NCBI GenBank assembly: GCA_016783505.1
Contig: JADHWK010000010.1
Coordinates: forward strand, 1 to 61,209
DNA from: Candidatus Zhuqueibacterota bacterium
GTDB taxonomy: Bacteria > BS750m-G25
Reading direction: 5' to 3'
DNA: 61,209 bases
Below are positions 34,626-43,710 of the stretch, piece after piece (within the stretch, counting starts at the first letter, position 1; every line of letters begins with the position of its first letter). Below the pieces are notes generated by a model, which was not told the origin of the DNA, did no database searches, and worked only from the letters and a program-made list of their open reading frames with translations. The position numbers and the translations under genes are program-made.

Positions 34626-35471
34626 ATGGAGGATGGATTGAATGCATATGTCGGTACCATTTTCGATTTACACAACAGAACCGCCATCGTCAGCGGAGGG
34701 GCGGGATTGCTCGGCAGGGAATTCTGTAAAGCACTGGCATCAGCCGGGGCAAATATCGTATTAGCCGATAACGACGAAATAAGCATGGATTCCGCGGAAA
34801 AGGAAATCCGTGGGATGTATAAAAACAGTCCAATCACAAAGCATATTATAGATGTAACGAACGAAAAATCCATTTCAGAATGTGTCATGTTTACAGAGAG
34901 AGAGTTTGGGAACATTGATATACTTGTCAACAGCGCTGCTATCGATCCAAAATTTGACGAAGATTCAGACACGTCCTCCTATTCTTCTTTCGCTGAGTTT
35001 CCGATTGACCTATGGAACAAATCCACTGAGGTCAATCTGACCGGAACCTTTCTTCTGACCCAAGCTGTCTGCCGGAATATGGAGAGACGGGGTAAGGGGT
35101 CGGTCATTAATTTGGGATCAAACTATGGCCTTGTCGGACCGGATCAAGGCATCTATAAAAGAAAAGATGAGAAACCGCAATCCTATAAGCCCGTTGTATA
35201 TTCGGTTTGTAAAGCGGGAATTATCGGTTTCACAAAATATCTGGCTGCCTATTACGCGGGCACGGAGATTAGAGTCAATGTATTGACACCGAGCGGCGTA
35301 TATAACAAACAGGACGATTTTTTTGTAAAAAATTACGCGTCACGGACAATTCTTCGGCGAATGTCGAATAAGAATGAGTTTTGGGGCGGTGTCATTTTTT
35401 TGGCCTCTGATGCTTCATCCTATATGACGGGCGGCAACCTGATTATCGACGGCGGATGGACGGCTTGGTGA
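34626..35471 (+). CDS. SDR-family oxidoreductase (PtmA-like)
   Basis: 281 aa. The NAD(P) site IVSGGAGLLGREFCKAL starts near residue 19, VNSAAIDPK is the NNAG-type motif, Ser is in INLGSNYGLV, and YSVCK gives the catalytic Tyr-x3-Lys. A DAS/MTGGNLIIDGGWTAW end is typical of classical SDRs. It is followed with an overlap by the broken Gfo/Idh gene, which recalls the PtmA-PtmF pairing of Campylobacter legionaminate loci. Substrate unknown. Confidence 0.83.
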   Translation: MEDGLNAYVGTIFDLHNRTAIVSGGAGLLGREFCKALASAGANIVLADNDEISMDSAEKEIRGMYKNSPITKHIIDVTNEKSISECVMFTEREFGNIDILVNSAAIDPKFDEDSDTSSYSSFAEFPIDLWNKSTEVNLTGTFLLTQAVCRNMERRGKGSVINLGSNYGLVGPDQGIYKRKDEKPQSYKPVVYSVCKAGIIGFTKYLAAYYAGTEIRVNVLTPSGVYNKQDDFFVKNYASRTILRRMSNKNEFWGGVIFLASDASSYMTGGNLIIDGGWTAW

Positions 35472-35695
35472 TGGATAAAATGAAATCCGCGTCGGTTGGC
35501 ATTGTCGGGTGCGGTAATATCGCCGGGGACCTTGATGACGATCTGAAAAAACGGCACATATACAGCCATGCAAAAGCGATCAGTATGGTCGAGGCGTTGA
35601 AACTCGTCGTCTGTTGCGATGTAGATGAATCGGCCTTAAGAAAATATGCCGAGAGATGGGATGTTCCGGGGCAGTATAAAAAAGTGGTAATGTTC
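35471..35695 (+). pseudogene. Gfo/Idh oxidoreductase, 5' remnant
   Basis: The ATG at 35471 overlaps the SDR stop and opens with ASVGIVGCGNIAGDLDDDLK, then matches the complete paralogue at 25099 through HIYSHAKAISMVEALKLVVC and AERWDVPGQYKKV (about 75 residues). After about 35690 the similarity stops; the frame wanders to a stop at 35729-35731. At least 270 residues are lost. The match to 25099 is close in protein but clearly divergent in DNA, so this is an old paralogue, not a fresh duplication. Confidence 0.8.
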
Positions 35696-35805
35696 AAAAG
35701 TGTTGGCATGGGCACAATTCAACGGACTTGATGGAGATGTCAAGGTGGCCCTCAATGCCGAGTTTTTTTAGCCAATACTGTTTCCATTTTTTCCGGGAAT
35801 ATTGT

Positions 35806-36004
35806 TAGACCTTTGCATAACCTGCCAAAAATTGTCAACGGAGGATAGATACTCAAAACTCTAAGAGACCTTTGAATAACTCGACAATTTTTGGCACGAG
35901 CAAACTTGAACGTTAACCTGAGGGCACTTTACCTAAATATGGCTTAATAAAACGTCACCTATGGTTGCCACATTTTGTCCAAATTTTGGTAATGCAAAGG
36001 TCTC
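35806..36004. repeat. MITE-like or IS-end repeat cluster at a deletion scar
   Basis: Three copies of a GACCTTTG-type end lie here: 35808 (GACCTTTGCATAAC), 35865 (GAGACCTTTGAATAAC) and, inverted, 35989-36004 (GTAATGCAAAGGTCTC). The pair 35865/36004 bounds a 140-base unit with terminal inverted repeats. A second perfect 14-base inverted repeat, TGCCAAAAATTGTC at 35823 and its complement at 35883, links the first two copies. No transposase frame lies inside. It occupies exactly the junction between two gene remnants, so I read it as a MITE or solo IS ends that took part in the deletion. Confidence 0.6.
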
Positions 36005-36013
36005 AAGTCGTCT

Positions 36014-36196
36014 TCCCATAAAACGAGCGGTGTGGTTTTCTCCTGCCGAACGGAAATCCTTATGAGATATCAAGCCTTTGTCGGAAAAAAGTGTCTGGCC
36101 GTAGAAATCGATAATAGAGATGTGTTTGATTTGGACTATCCTGAAGATTTTGAAATTTGCGAAATTCTAATGAAAAAACAGAACCCGACATCGTGA
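36014..36196 (+). pseudogene. NeuA-like cytidylyltransferase, 3' remnant
   Basis: The frame at about 36026-36196 reads TSGVVFSCRTEILMRYQAFV, then a GKKCLAVEID stretch and VFDLDYPEDFEICEILM before a TGA at 36194-36196. It aligns with the last 55 residues of the intact NeuA-like protein at 27551-28267 (for example VFDLDYPEDFDMCEILM). No start or nucleotide-binding region is present. With the 5' Gfo/Idh remnant it shows that an entire Gfo/Idh-DegT-NeuA operon once stood here and lost its middle. Confidence 0.8.
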
Positions 36197-36230
36197 TTAA
36201 AAAGATCATAGGAAAGGTCCTAACGGATAT

Positions 36231-37223
36231 ATGGTAAGAGGCCAATACAAAATAGGTAAACAGAAATCACAACCGGGGAGTGATATTTGCTACTTGTGCG
36301 GTAACCGGGGAATGGAGCTCATACGGGAAAGATTAAGACACAATATCAAGAGAGATGTTCTGAGATGCAAATCGTGCGGTATCGTTTACTTGGAACCGAA
36401 GGACGATGATTTAGAAGACTATTATCGAAAAGACTATACAAAAACCTATACGGGTGTCATCGGTGGGAGGCTAAGCAGCAAAGAGCATTTTGACATGTCT
36501 CTGCCTTTTCAACAGGCGAGAGTCAATGAAATTAAGCATATTTTATCTCCAACGATGACGGCCCTTGATATCGGGTGTTCCGCCGGTTTCTTTCTATATA
36601 CCTTAAAGGACTACATAGGGGATTGTGTCGGTATCGAGTTTAATCGTGATGATGCATACTTTGTTGAGCATGAGCTCAATATCAAAGTCTACCAGGATTC
36701 ATTGGAACATACGGGTATCCCCTTTGAATCCTTCGATTTAATTACCGCATTTCAGGTATTGGAGCATATCGAAGATCCTTTAAATTTTCTTGCTACCGTT
36801 ATGAAATACCTGAAACCTGACGGATATCTGTGTATTGAAGTTCCGAATATCCGAGACCCACTGATTTCAATTTATAATATTCAAAGCTATACGGACTTTT
36901 GGTTCAGGGAACCACATATTTTTTATTATTCTGAAGAAACGCTGTCGATGACGCTGGAACGAGCGGGGTTTATAGGAAATACAAAAACCATACAAAATTA
37001 TTCTTTTCTTAATCATATGAACTGGATTTGTAAAAATGAGCCTCAAAAGGATTTTAGGATGGGCATGTCAAAGCCAAAGTTAGTAACGTCTGAATCGGCG
37101 GATGAAACCATTTCAAATGAATTGAATGTATGGATAGAAAAGGTCGATGAAGAATATAAGGAAATTTTGACCAAACACGGGTTTGGGGAAAATATTTTAT
37201 ATATTGGACAAAAAAGGAAATAG
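36231..37223 (+). CDS. Zinc-ribbon SAM methyltransferase
   Basis: 330 aa. The N-terminal CYLCGNRG and RCKSCGIVYLEP form a four-Cys zinc knuckle as in C-methyltransferases of deoxysugar pathways and their relatives. Motif I is TALDIGCSAGFFLYTL near residue 104, followed by VGIEFNRDDA and a LITAFQVLEHIEDP stretch. It resembles the protein at 40790, which has the same order. It could C- or O-methylate an activated sugar. The pair may act on different residues or be redundant. Confidence 0.78.
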   Translation: MVRGQYKIGKQKSQPGSDICYLCGNRGMELIRERLRHNIKRDVLRCKSCGIVYLEPKDDDLEDYYRKDYTKTYTGVIGGRLSSKEHFDMSLPFQQARVNEIKHILSPTMTALDIGCSAGFFLYTLKDYIGDCVGIEFNRDDAYFVEHELNIKVYQDSLEHTGIPFESFDLITAFQVLEHIEDPLNFLATVMKYLKPDGYLCIEVPNIRDPLISIYNIQSYTDFWFREPHIFYYSEETLSMTLERAGFIGNTKTIQNYSFLNHMNWICKNEPQKDFRMGMSKPKLVTSESADETISNELNVWIEKVDEEYKEILTKHGFGENILYIGQKRK

Positions 37224-37297
37224 TGACATAGCATCATTGAGTATTACCAAGGATGAATCTTTACCGGGAAATCAAAAAAACGAATGAACAGAGAAAA

Positions 37298-38338
37298 ATG
37301 AGAGCATTATTTATAGGCTTAGGATCGATCGGGCAACGACATTTACAGAATTTTCAAAGGCTAATGGGCGAAAATAGTTGTGAGGTTATTGCCTATCGTC
37401 ATGGCGATCTTCAGAACATCATTGAGAACGGAGAGGCTATTCACTGCGGCAATATTGCGGCCCATTACGGGTTTAAAGCGTTCAATAATTTTAAAGACGT
37501 CATAGTACAGACCCCGGATATAAGTTTTATCTGCAATCCGAACCGGTTACACATAGAAACGGCTATTCCGCTGGCGGAAATCGGGAGTGATTTATTCATA
37601 GAGAAACCTTTGGGAACCGGCCTCGATCTCCTGGATGAATTAGAAAAAAATATCTCGTTAAAAAAATTGACGACAATGGTAGGATTTCAAAGTCGCTTTC
37701 ATCCATGTATTCGGAAGGTTAAGAAAATCTTGCAGGAGAAAAAATTCGGCAATGTGATTTCGGCCCAGTTTAACTGGTCCAATTATCTTCCCTATTTCCA
37801 TCCCTATGAAGATTATAGAAAGGGATACGCAGCAAGAGAAGATCTTGGTGGAGGAGTAACGTTTACCTATTGTCATGAATTGGATATTATTCAACATTTT
37901 TTCGACATCCCTGAATCCGTATATGCTGTCGGGGGACATCTAAGTAAACTGGAGATGGATGCGGACGATACAATCATCGCCTTATTTAAATGTAAAGGAA
38001 AATTAAGCTCCATGGTGTTTCCGGTTTCTTTGCATCTCAGTCTTGGTCAAGGACAAGAGGAAAGAAAATTTACGATATTAATGGATGATGTCTATATTGA
38101 ATGCGACATAAAGAGAAATAGGCTGAAAATCCAAGACCACGAAAAAAATACCCTAAAAGAAAAAGAATATAATAATCTTGAGCGTAACGACTTATTCTTG
38201 AAAGAGATGGCTCATTTTCTTGATTGCGTCAAAAAGAGGAACGAGACCTTTGTTCCGGTATCAGAAGGGAAAAAAAGCTTATTGATGTCTTTAGCTATTC
38301 ATAAATCATTGAAGACTGGACATGTGGAACCTATATAA
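37298..38338 (+). CDS. Gfo/Idh/MocA-family oxidoreductase
   Basis: 346 aa from ATG 37298, placed so that the Rossmann start RALFIGLGSIGQRHLQNF is at the N-terminus. An ATG at 37253 would add 15 charged residues and has its AAGG too close to serve as ribosome site. FIEKPLGTGLDLL is the EKP motif and GGGVTFTYCHELDIIQHFF the C-terminal domain's conserved stretch. It belongs to a different subgroup from the copy at 25099 (no GLDDD insert). Sugar substrate unknown. Confidence 0.8.
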   Translation: MRALFIGLGSIGQRHLQNFQRLMGENSCEVIAYRHGDLQNIIENGEAIHCGNIAAHYGFKAFNNFKDVIVQTPDISFICNPNRLHIETAIPLAEIGSDLFIEKPLGTGLDLLDELEKNISLKKLTTMVGFQSRFHPCIRKVKKILQEKKFGNVISAQFNWSNYLPYFHPYEDYRKGYAAREDLGGGVTFTYCHELDIIQHFFDIPESVYAVGGHLSKLEMDADDTIIALFKCKGKLSSMVFPVSLHLSLGQGQEERKFTILMDDVYIECDIKRNRLKIQDHEKNTLKEKEYNNLERNDLFLKEMAHFLDCVKKRNETFVPVSEGKKSLLMSLAIHKSLKTGHVEPI

Positions 38339-38352
38339 GATAACATGTAGGG

Positions 38353-38740
38353 ATGTTTGGCAAAATGGTATGGGTGGGCTGCTTCAGGATAAGGCGGATG
38401 GTAAATGATTTAGGCGTTCAAATAAAGCGCGTGTATGAACTGATTGACTTCTATCACACGGTTGAACATTTGGGTAAAATTGCTGCACGTCGGAAAACAT
38501 GGAACGTGATCGAAGGAAAAAAATGGATGAAGAAGCACAAACAGTTCCTAAAAAGTGGCAAGATTCAGCAAGTAATAGACGCAATAAAGAACTTGCAGAG
38601 GCAGGAGTAGCAAAGAGTTTCGCGGGGAATGCACCTATTTTCTAAGGAATCGTCATCGAATGGTTTACCCTACAATAAGGGAAATACGATTTCGTATAGG
38701 CAGCGGAACCATGGAAGGCGCAATACATTGGATATGTTGA
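38353..38740 (+). pseudogene. Degraded transposase (ISKra4-like) remnant
   Basis: The first frame (38353-38610) contains YELIDFYHTVEHLGKIAA, the C-terminal half signature of ISKra4-like transposases as I recall them. After a +1 frameshift the frame from 38618 reads YFLRNRHRMVYPTIR, then FRIGSGTMEGAIH, the family's YFxxNxxRMxYPxxR and IGSGxxEGA motifs, and stops at 38738-38740. The N-terminal half, the helix-turn-helix and both element ends are not seen. It is a dead fragment. Confidence 0.65.
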
Positions 38741-38925
38741 AAAAGCAGGCTATTATACCAACTCTAAATGCCAGTATTTAAAAGCTACTCTTTGAGAATT
38801 TGCCGGTTTTGGTCTTGACAGTTCATAAAGGGACAGTCTTGCAATGGGGTAGAAATTCTCGAAATGCGAATGGTGGCATGGGCATTCAAGAAGCAAAGAA
38901 AGGATTGAGGTATTAAAGAAACTTT
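38741..38925. other. Non-coding debris after the transposase remnant
   Basis: I see no gene. A short frame ending at 38908 reads LEMRMVAWAFKKQRKD but has no partner motif. The stretch probably belongs to the mobile-element scar that begins at 38353. A TTGACA at 38815-38820 is followed by no convincing -10 at proper spacing, so I do not call a promoter. Confidence 0.35.
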
Positions 38926-39831
38926 ATGAAGAGCGTTGTGACCGGGGGTTCAGGATTTTTAGGAAGCCATGTGGCTGATGCCTTAAGCGAAAGCGGGCAC
39001 GATGTTACCATCTTTGATAGGGTTGTGTCTCCCTACCTGAGAAAAGATCAAAAAATGGTCGTTGGTGATGTCTCTAACCAAGAGGAAGTCAGAGATGTTA
39101 TAAATGGTAATGATGTTGTTTTTCATTTCGCTGGAATTGCCGATATCCACGAAGCTATTGATAATCCTGTCGATACTGTAAAATATAATATTCTAGGCAC
39201 AACGTTTTTGTTAGATGCCTGCAGGGAATTCGGTGTAAAAAGATTTGTATATGCCAGTACGATTTATGTATACAGTGATCGCGGATCTTTTTATCGAAGC
39301 ACTAAACAGGCTTCCGAGTTATTAATTGAAAATTATAAAAAAATTTATGATTTAGATTTTACTATTTTAAGATTTGGTTCTCTATACGGTAGAAGGGCAA
39401 ATCAATTCAATTTTATTTATTCAATAATTTGCCAAGCCTTATTAGAAGGGAAAATACAGAGAAAAAGCGATGGGGAAGAGATTAGAGACTATATTAATGT
39501 CAGAGACGCTGCAAAAGCCTGCGTCGATATACTGGATAAAGAATATGAAAATCAGTATATCATGCTTACCGGAATTCAGACGATAAAAATAAAAGATCTT
39601 TTAAAAATGATCAAAGAAATCTTTAATAATGAGATCGAAATAGAATATTTAGATCAGAGAATCGAGGAACATTACGAAATCACCCCTTATACATTCAGAC
39701 CGCGGGTGGCCAGAAAATATATCCCAAAGGATCAGTATGATTTAGGACAGGGGATATTAGACTGTATATATGATGTTTATAAGGAAATAAATAATTCATC
39801 GGAAACGGATAAGATCAAGATCAGATTATAG
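38926..39831 (+). CDS. NAD-dependent sugar epimerase/dehydratase
   Basis: 301 aa, extended SDR. VVTGGSGFLGSHVADAL is the NAD site, VFHFAGIADI follows in the core, and FYRSTKQASE holds the catalytic Tyr-x3-Lys. The end is rich in Lys and Ile. It probably epimerises, dehydrates or reduces a nucleotide-activated hexose. A second such gene follows 24 bases later, so the two likely act in sequence on one sugar. Confidence 0.82.
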   Translation: MKSVVTGGSGFLGSHVADALSESGHDVTIFDRVVSPYLRKDQKMVVGDVSNQEEVRDVINGNDVVFHFAGIADIHEAIDNPVDTVKYNILGTTFLLDACREFGVKRFVYASTIYVYSDRGSFYRSTKQASELLIENYKKIYDLDFTILRFGSLYGRRANQFNFIYSIICQALLEGKIQRKSDGEEIRDYINVRDAAKACVDILDKEYENQYIMLTGIQTIKIKDLLKMIKEIFNNEIEIEYLDQRIEEHYEITPYTFRPRVARKYIPKDQYDLGQGILDCIYDVYKEINNSSETDKIKIRL

Positions 39832-39855
39832 TAAGAATGAGAAGTGGGTGGCGAG

Positions 39856-40797
39856 ATGAGTACATACTTAGTCACGGGTGCGGCAGGTTTTATCGGTAGC
39901 GTCTTGGCAAAAAAATTGGTTGAAATGGGCCATGAGGTTTACACCATAGATAATTTATCGACCGGTTTCAGAGAAAATATTCCGGAACTGGTCGAATTTA
40001 TTGAAGGAAATTGCCAGGATAAAAATATTATAGAAGAATTAAACAATGTTCATTTTGACGCGATCTTTCATTTAGCGGGACAGAGCTCAGGCGAAATTTC
40101 ATTTGATGATCCAGTCTATGATCTTCAGACGAATACACAATCCAGCCTGTTGTTGTTGGATTATGCACTGAAAACAGAATGTAAAAAGGTTATCTATGCC
40201 AGCACTATGTCGGTTTACGGGGAACAGCCCGACGAGCCGATTCGTGAAACAAACAGATTGATTCCTAAATCATTTTATGCTGTCGGGAAGATTGCCAGTG
40301 AGCATTATTTAAGAATATACAGCGAATATGGTCTGCATACCACGGCTCTTCGGCTGTTCAATGTGTATGGCCCTGGACAGAATATGAAGAATCTCAGACA
40401 GGGCATGGTGAGCATCTTTTTAGCGCAGGCAATTGATAACAGGCATATTCATGTTAAAGGCAGTTCTGAACGCTATCGGGATTTCGTCCATATCGATGAC
40501 GTGGTCCAGGCCTTCTTGATGGCAAACGAAGATAGGAGGGCAGGTTACAACTGCTATAATGTGGGCACAGGTGTCCGACATACCGTAGGCAATCTCATTG
40601 AAAAAATCCTTGCCCATCTTCCGTTTGATGTCACAGTCGAGTATTCGGGATCTACACCTGGAGATCAGTTCGGGATTTATGCGGATATTCAAAAAATAAG
40701 AAACGAAATCGGGTGGAGCTGCCATATATCATTCGATGAGGGCCTGAAGAGGATGACAGAGTGGGCTATCAGAGCAAAGGAACTAAATCATGGATAA
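39856..40797 (+). CDS. NAD-dependent sugar epimerase (GalE/WbpP-like)
   Basis: 313 aa from ATG 39856, with GGTGGCGAG as ribosome site; a GTG at 39844 would add four residues. YLVTGAAGFIGSVLAKKL, IFHLAGQSSGEISF and SFYAVGKIASEHYLR (Tyr-x3-Lys) mark a UDP-sugar 4-epimerase or dehydratase type, and LRLFNVYGPGQNM supports the GalE/WbpP group. Its stop overlaps the start of the following methyltransferase gene, so both are in one operon. Confidence 0.83.
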   Translation: MSTYLVTGAAGFIGSVLAKKLVEMGHEVYTIDNLSTGFRENIPELVEFIEGNCQDKNIIEELNNVHFDAIFHLAGQSSGEISFDDPVYDLQTNTQSSLLLLDYALKTECKKVIYASTMSVYGEQPDEPIRETNRLIPKSFYAVGKIASEHYLRIYSEYGLHTTALRLFNVYGPGQNMKNLRQGMVSIFLAQAIDNRHIHVKGSSERYRDFVHIDDVVQAFLMANEDRRAGYNCYNVGTGVRHTVGNLIEKILAHLPFDVTVEYSGSTPGDQFGIYADIQKIRNEIGWSCHISFDEGLKRMTEWAIRAKELNHG

Positions 40798-41713
40798 TCC
40801 GAGATGCAGATCTTGCAACGCCGAAGAAGAGTATCAGGTTATCAGAGCGCATCATGTATTCGGAAGTGATGGAAATCATCGGTTCTGGGAATGCGAAAAA
40901 TGCGGATTAATATATTTATGGCCGGTGCCGACAGTTGAGCAAGAAAGGATATTTTACTCGCAAGAATTTGAGAAATTCATGGAAAAGCGATCGGGTGGTG
41001 ACCGGGACTGGTCAGGTCCAGAGGCTCATATAATGACTAACAATGATCATGTCGAGAGAAGACTGAAAATTATGAAAGATGATTTGCTACCCGGAAAGGA
41101 CATACTGGAAATTGGGTGCTCATCCGGATTTATGTTGGACGCGTTCAAAGAACTCGGCATGAATCCAATCGGTATCGAACCTTCCGGTTCATTTTCGAAT
41201 TTTCTATCAAATCGGAGCCATATTTCTTATTCCAGTATTGAAGAATTGCACAAGGAAAAACAGGAAATGAAGTTCGATCTGATCGTTCATTTCTTTGTGC
41301 TCGAACATATCCGGGATACGAAGGGTTTTATTCAAGAACAGCTCAGTATGTTGAAACCTGAAGGCATGATTATTTCTGAGGTTCCATGTGTCATGGATCC
41401 CTTGATTACATTATACAAAATATCTGCCTTTGATCAATTCTACTGGTCCATCGCTCACCACTATTATTTTTCTGAAAAGTCGTTGTCTTATATTTTGGAT
41501 CAACTGGATTGTGTTTATGAATATGTCCCGGAACAACGATATGATTTATCAAATCATATGGTATGGATGCTGGAGGGGAAGCCAGGCGGACAAGGTAAGT
41601 ATGATAACGTTTTTTCTAAAGATACTTTAAGATTTTATAAAAGGGATCTTATAAAAAATAATACCTTTGATACATTCTTTGTGTTCATAAAGAAAAAAGA
41701 TAATACAAATTGA
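40790..41713 (+). CDS. Zinc-ribbon SAM methyltransferase
   Basis: 307 aa. CRSCNAEEEYQ and CEKCGLIYLWPVPT form the N-terminal four-Cys ribbon. Motif I is DILEIGCSSGFMLDAFKEL, then PIGIEPSGSFSNFL and LIVHFFVLEHIRDT. It has the same architecture as the protein at 36231 but is clearly diverged. It overlaps the epimerase gene by 8 bases. A sugar methyltransferase of this glycan is the natural reading. Confidence 0.78.
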   Translation: MDNPRCRSCNAEEEYQVIRAHHVFGSDGNHRFWECEKCGLIYLWPVPTVEQERIFYSQEFEKFMEKRSGGDRDWSGPEAHIMTNNDHVERRLKIMKDDLLPGKDILEIGCSSGFMLDAFKELGMNPIGIEPSGSFSNFLSNRSHISYSSIEELHKEKQEMKFDLIVHFFVLEHIRDTKGFIQEQLSMLKPEGMIISEVPCVMDPLITLYKISAFDQFYWSIAHHYYFSEKSLSYILDQLDCVYEYVPEQRYDLSNHMVWMLEGKPGGQGKYDNVFSKDTLRFYKRDLIKNNTFDTFFVFIKKKDNTN

Positions 41714-41759
41714 TATTCATTTAAAACACAAAATTAGTTGTAACGTTTTAATATAGAGT

Positions 41760-43472
41760 ATGAGAATCGATTTAAGGTTTAAAGGTAAGTTAAATTCGGA
41801 AATATCGGATATATTTAATAATATTGCCTATCGAATGCGTAGGTCTTTTACAGACTTCATTTCGGAATTATCAGAACCTCTAAGGGATAATATCCATTGG
41901 TGGGTTGAAGGACCTGCTAGTCGAAATACACTTGTAAGCCCATTGTTTCATTATTACTGTTCTTTATTTCTTATCGAGGAAATAATCAACAAAAAGGAAA
42001 AGAAAATTTCTAAAATAATTGTGGATTCCGTGGCCTTTAAGACGGTAGTCCTTAATCTATTGAGGCGGCATGAAAAGAAAGATATCAGGATCGAATACGC
42101 CGTGACGGGAAAAAATCTCTTAAAAAGATGGTTAATACAATATCTCTACATTTATTACATTATTTTTAAAAAGGCATTTCAAATATGGTGTGCCCGAAGA
42201 ACAGCAGTACGCGTAAAGGAATTTCCAAAAAGACCATTAACTTTAATCGATACGTTTGTATTTCCGGAATTTCTCAAGAAAGATCATTATTATCCCGGAC
42301 TATGGGAGGCATTGGATAAAGATCAAAAAAGAGATACTTTTTTTGTGCCTACTCTATCAATGCTGCCAGTGAAGACCTTTTTGCCGATTTACAGGCGAAT
42401 AAGGGATTCCGAAAAAAATTATCTCATAAAAGAAGATTTCTTAAAGATTTATGATACCTTAATAGGCTTTAAACATCTTTTCAAGATTAAAAAGTTGCCG
42501 TTCAAAAGGTGTAATGTATTAAACATTGATATGTCCTGTATCATTCAGGAAGAATTAAGGTCTTTGAAAGGTTTTTCTCACGCTATAGATTCTTTGCTTA
42601 ATTACTGTTTTGTAAAACGGTTAAAGGAGAAAGGTATAAAAATACGCCTGACCGTTGATTGGTTTGAAAATCAAGCATTAGACAAAGGATGGAACTTAGG
42701 ATTTAACGAATTTTATCCTGAAGCGAAAAAAACTGGCTATCGTGGTTTCATTCCGAGCCCTTTATACTTATGTGCCTATCCATCGCAGGTAGAAAAAGAA
42801 ATAAAATGTATACCTTCAACTGTTTATGTAATCGGGAAGGGATTCATACATGAAACGAAAGAATTCGTAAATGGATTAGACGTATGCAGTGCACCTGCGT
42901 TTAGATATGATCATCTATGGGCAGGAAGGAATATAAACACCGATAATAATAAGATAATTATTGCTATAGCTTTAACGATAATGCCTGAGGAATCATTGCA
43001 TATATTAGGCATGGTTAAAGATAGTCTAAAATCGATAGATGAAGAGAATGTCATTTTTTGGGTTAAGCCTCATCCAACGATGTCAGATACTATTTTAAAA
43101 CGGAGATTCTATGATTCCTGGCCGGATAAATTTATTATCGTTAAAGGGAAATCCAAAGATTATTTGGGAAAAGCCGACATTTTGATAAGCGGGATGTCGG
43201 GTATTTGCTTGGAATCTATTGTATTAGGAGTCCCCGTAATTGTAGTAAACCATCATCACGGATTTATTTATGACGTAATACCGCATGAGGTACCAAAGCA
43301 TATGTGGATCAATTGCAAATCGAATGAAGAGATTGGTGCTGCCATAAATAATTTCATCGGCAGATCCGAAGAAGAGAAAAGAAAGTATAAAGGAATAGAG
43401 GAGAAAATAAAGAGTAATTATTTTTCGCCCGTCACGAAAAAAGGCGTATTAGCATTTTTAGATTTGAATTAA
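41760..43472 (+). CDS. Unknown large protein, GT-B-like C-terminal half
   Basis: 570 aa. I do not place the N-terminal 330 residues, though they are basic with one hydrophobic helix near 128-140. The C-terminal part contains FWVKPHPTM, ILISGMSGICLESIVLGVP and VIVVNHHHGFIY, close to the donor-binding half of capsule, teichoic and CDP-glycerol-type GT-B transferases. I infer a glycosyl- or polyol-phosphate transferase. Its composition is AT-richer than the neighbours at 36-40 kb. Confidence 0.6.
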   Translation: MRIDLRFKGKLNSEISDIFNNIAYRMRRSFTDFISELSEPLRDNIHWWVEGPASRNTLVSPLFHYYCSLFLIEEIINKKEKKISKIIVDSVAFKTVVLNLLRRHEKKDIRIEYAVTGKNLLKRWLIQYLYIYYIIFKKAFQIWCARRTAVRVKEFPKRPLTLIDTFVFPEFLKKDHYYPGLWEALDKDQKRDTFFVPTLSMLPVKTFLPIYRRIRDSEKNYLIKEDFLKIYDTLIGFKHLFKIKKLPFKRCNVLNIDMSCIIQEELRSLKGFSHAIDSLLNYCFVKRLKEKGIKIRLTVDWFENQALDKGWNLGFNEFYPEAKKTGYRGFIPSPLYLCAYPSQVEKEIKCIPSTVYVIGKGFIHETKEFVNGLDVCSAPAFRYDHLWAGRNINTDNNKIIIAIALTIMPEESLHILGMVKDSLKSIDEENVIFWVKPHPTMSDTILKRRFYDSWPDKFIIVKGKSKDYLGKADILISGMSGICLESIVLGVPVIVVNHHHGFIYDVIPHEVPKHMWINCKSNEEIGAAINNFIGRSEEEKRKYKGIEEKIKSNYFSPVTKKGVLAFLDLN

Positions 43473-43562
43473 CAGATGCCCAATAAAAAAATTGGTAACA
43501 GTTTAGGGTTTTCAAGAGGCCGAATTATCGTCTTGTTGATCGTTTAAAGGAGAAAGGGGACG

Positions 43563-43700
43563 ATGACTGTTTCTGGAAGGCGCTATCTCATAGAAAACTG
43601 CCACATACCTTTGTCGCGGCGAAAAGATGGGATTAGATGCGATGACTTATTAGAGCTAACGATGTTTTTGAATGATATTAGAATAGACAATGAACATTGA
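43563..43700 (+). CDS. Small ORF of unknown function
   Basis: 45 codons from ATG 43563 with a strong purine run (AAAGGAGAAAGGGG) upstream, ending ten bases before the rfbF start. The product would be MTVSGRRYLIENCHIPLSRR followed by a mixed acidic tail. I know of no match. It may be a real small gene, a translational leader for rfbF, or a remnant of a longer gene. Low confidence. Confidence 0.28.
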   Translation: MTVSGRRYLIENCHIPLSRRKDGIRCDDLLELTMFLNDIRIDNEH

Positions 43701-43710
43701 TGGGAAATAA

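Noticed and set aside
25099-36196. Recent tandem duplication of the Gfo/Idh-NeuA operon
   Set aside because: The DNA of the two copies differs at many codons, so they are old paralogues acquired separately.
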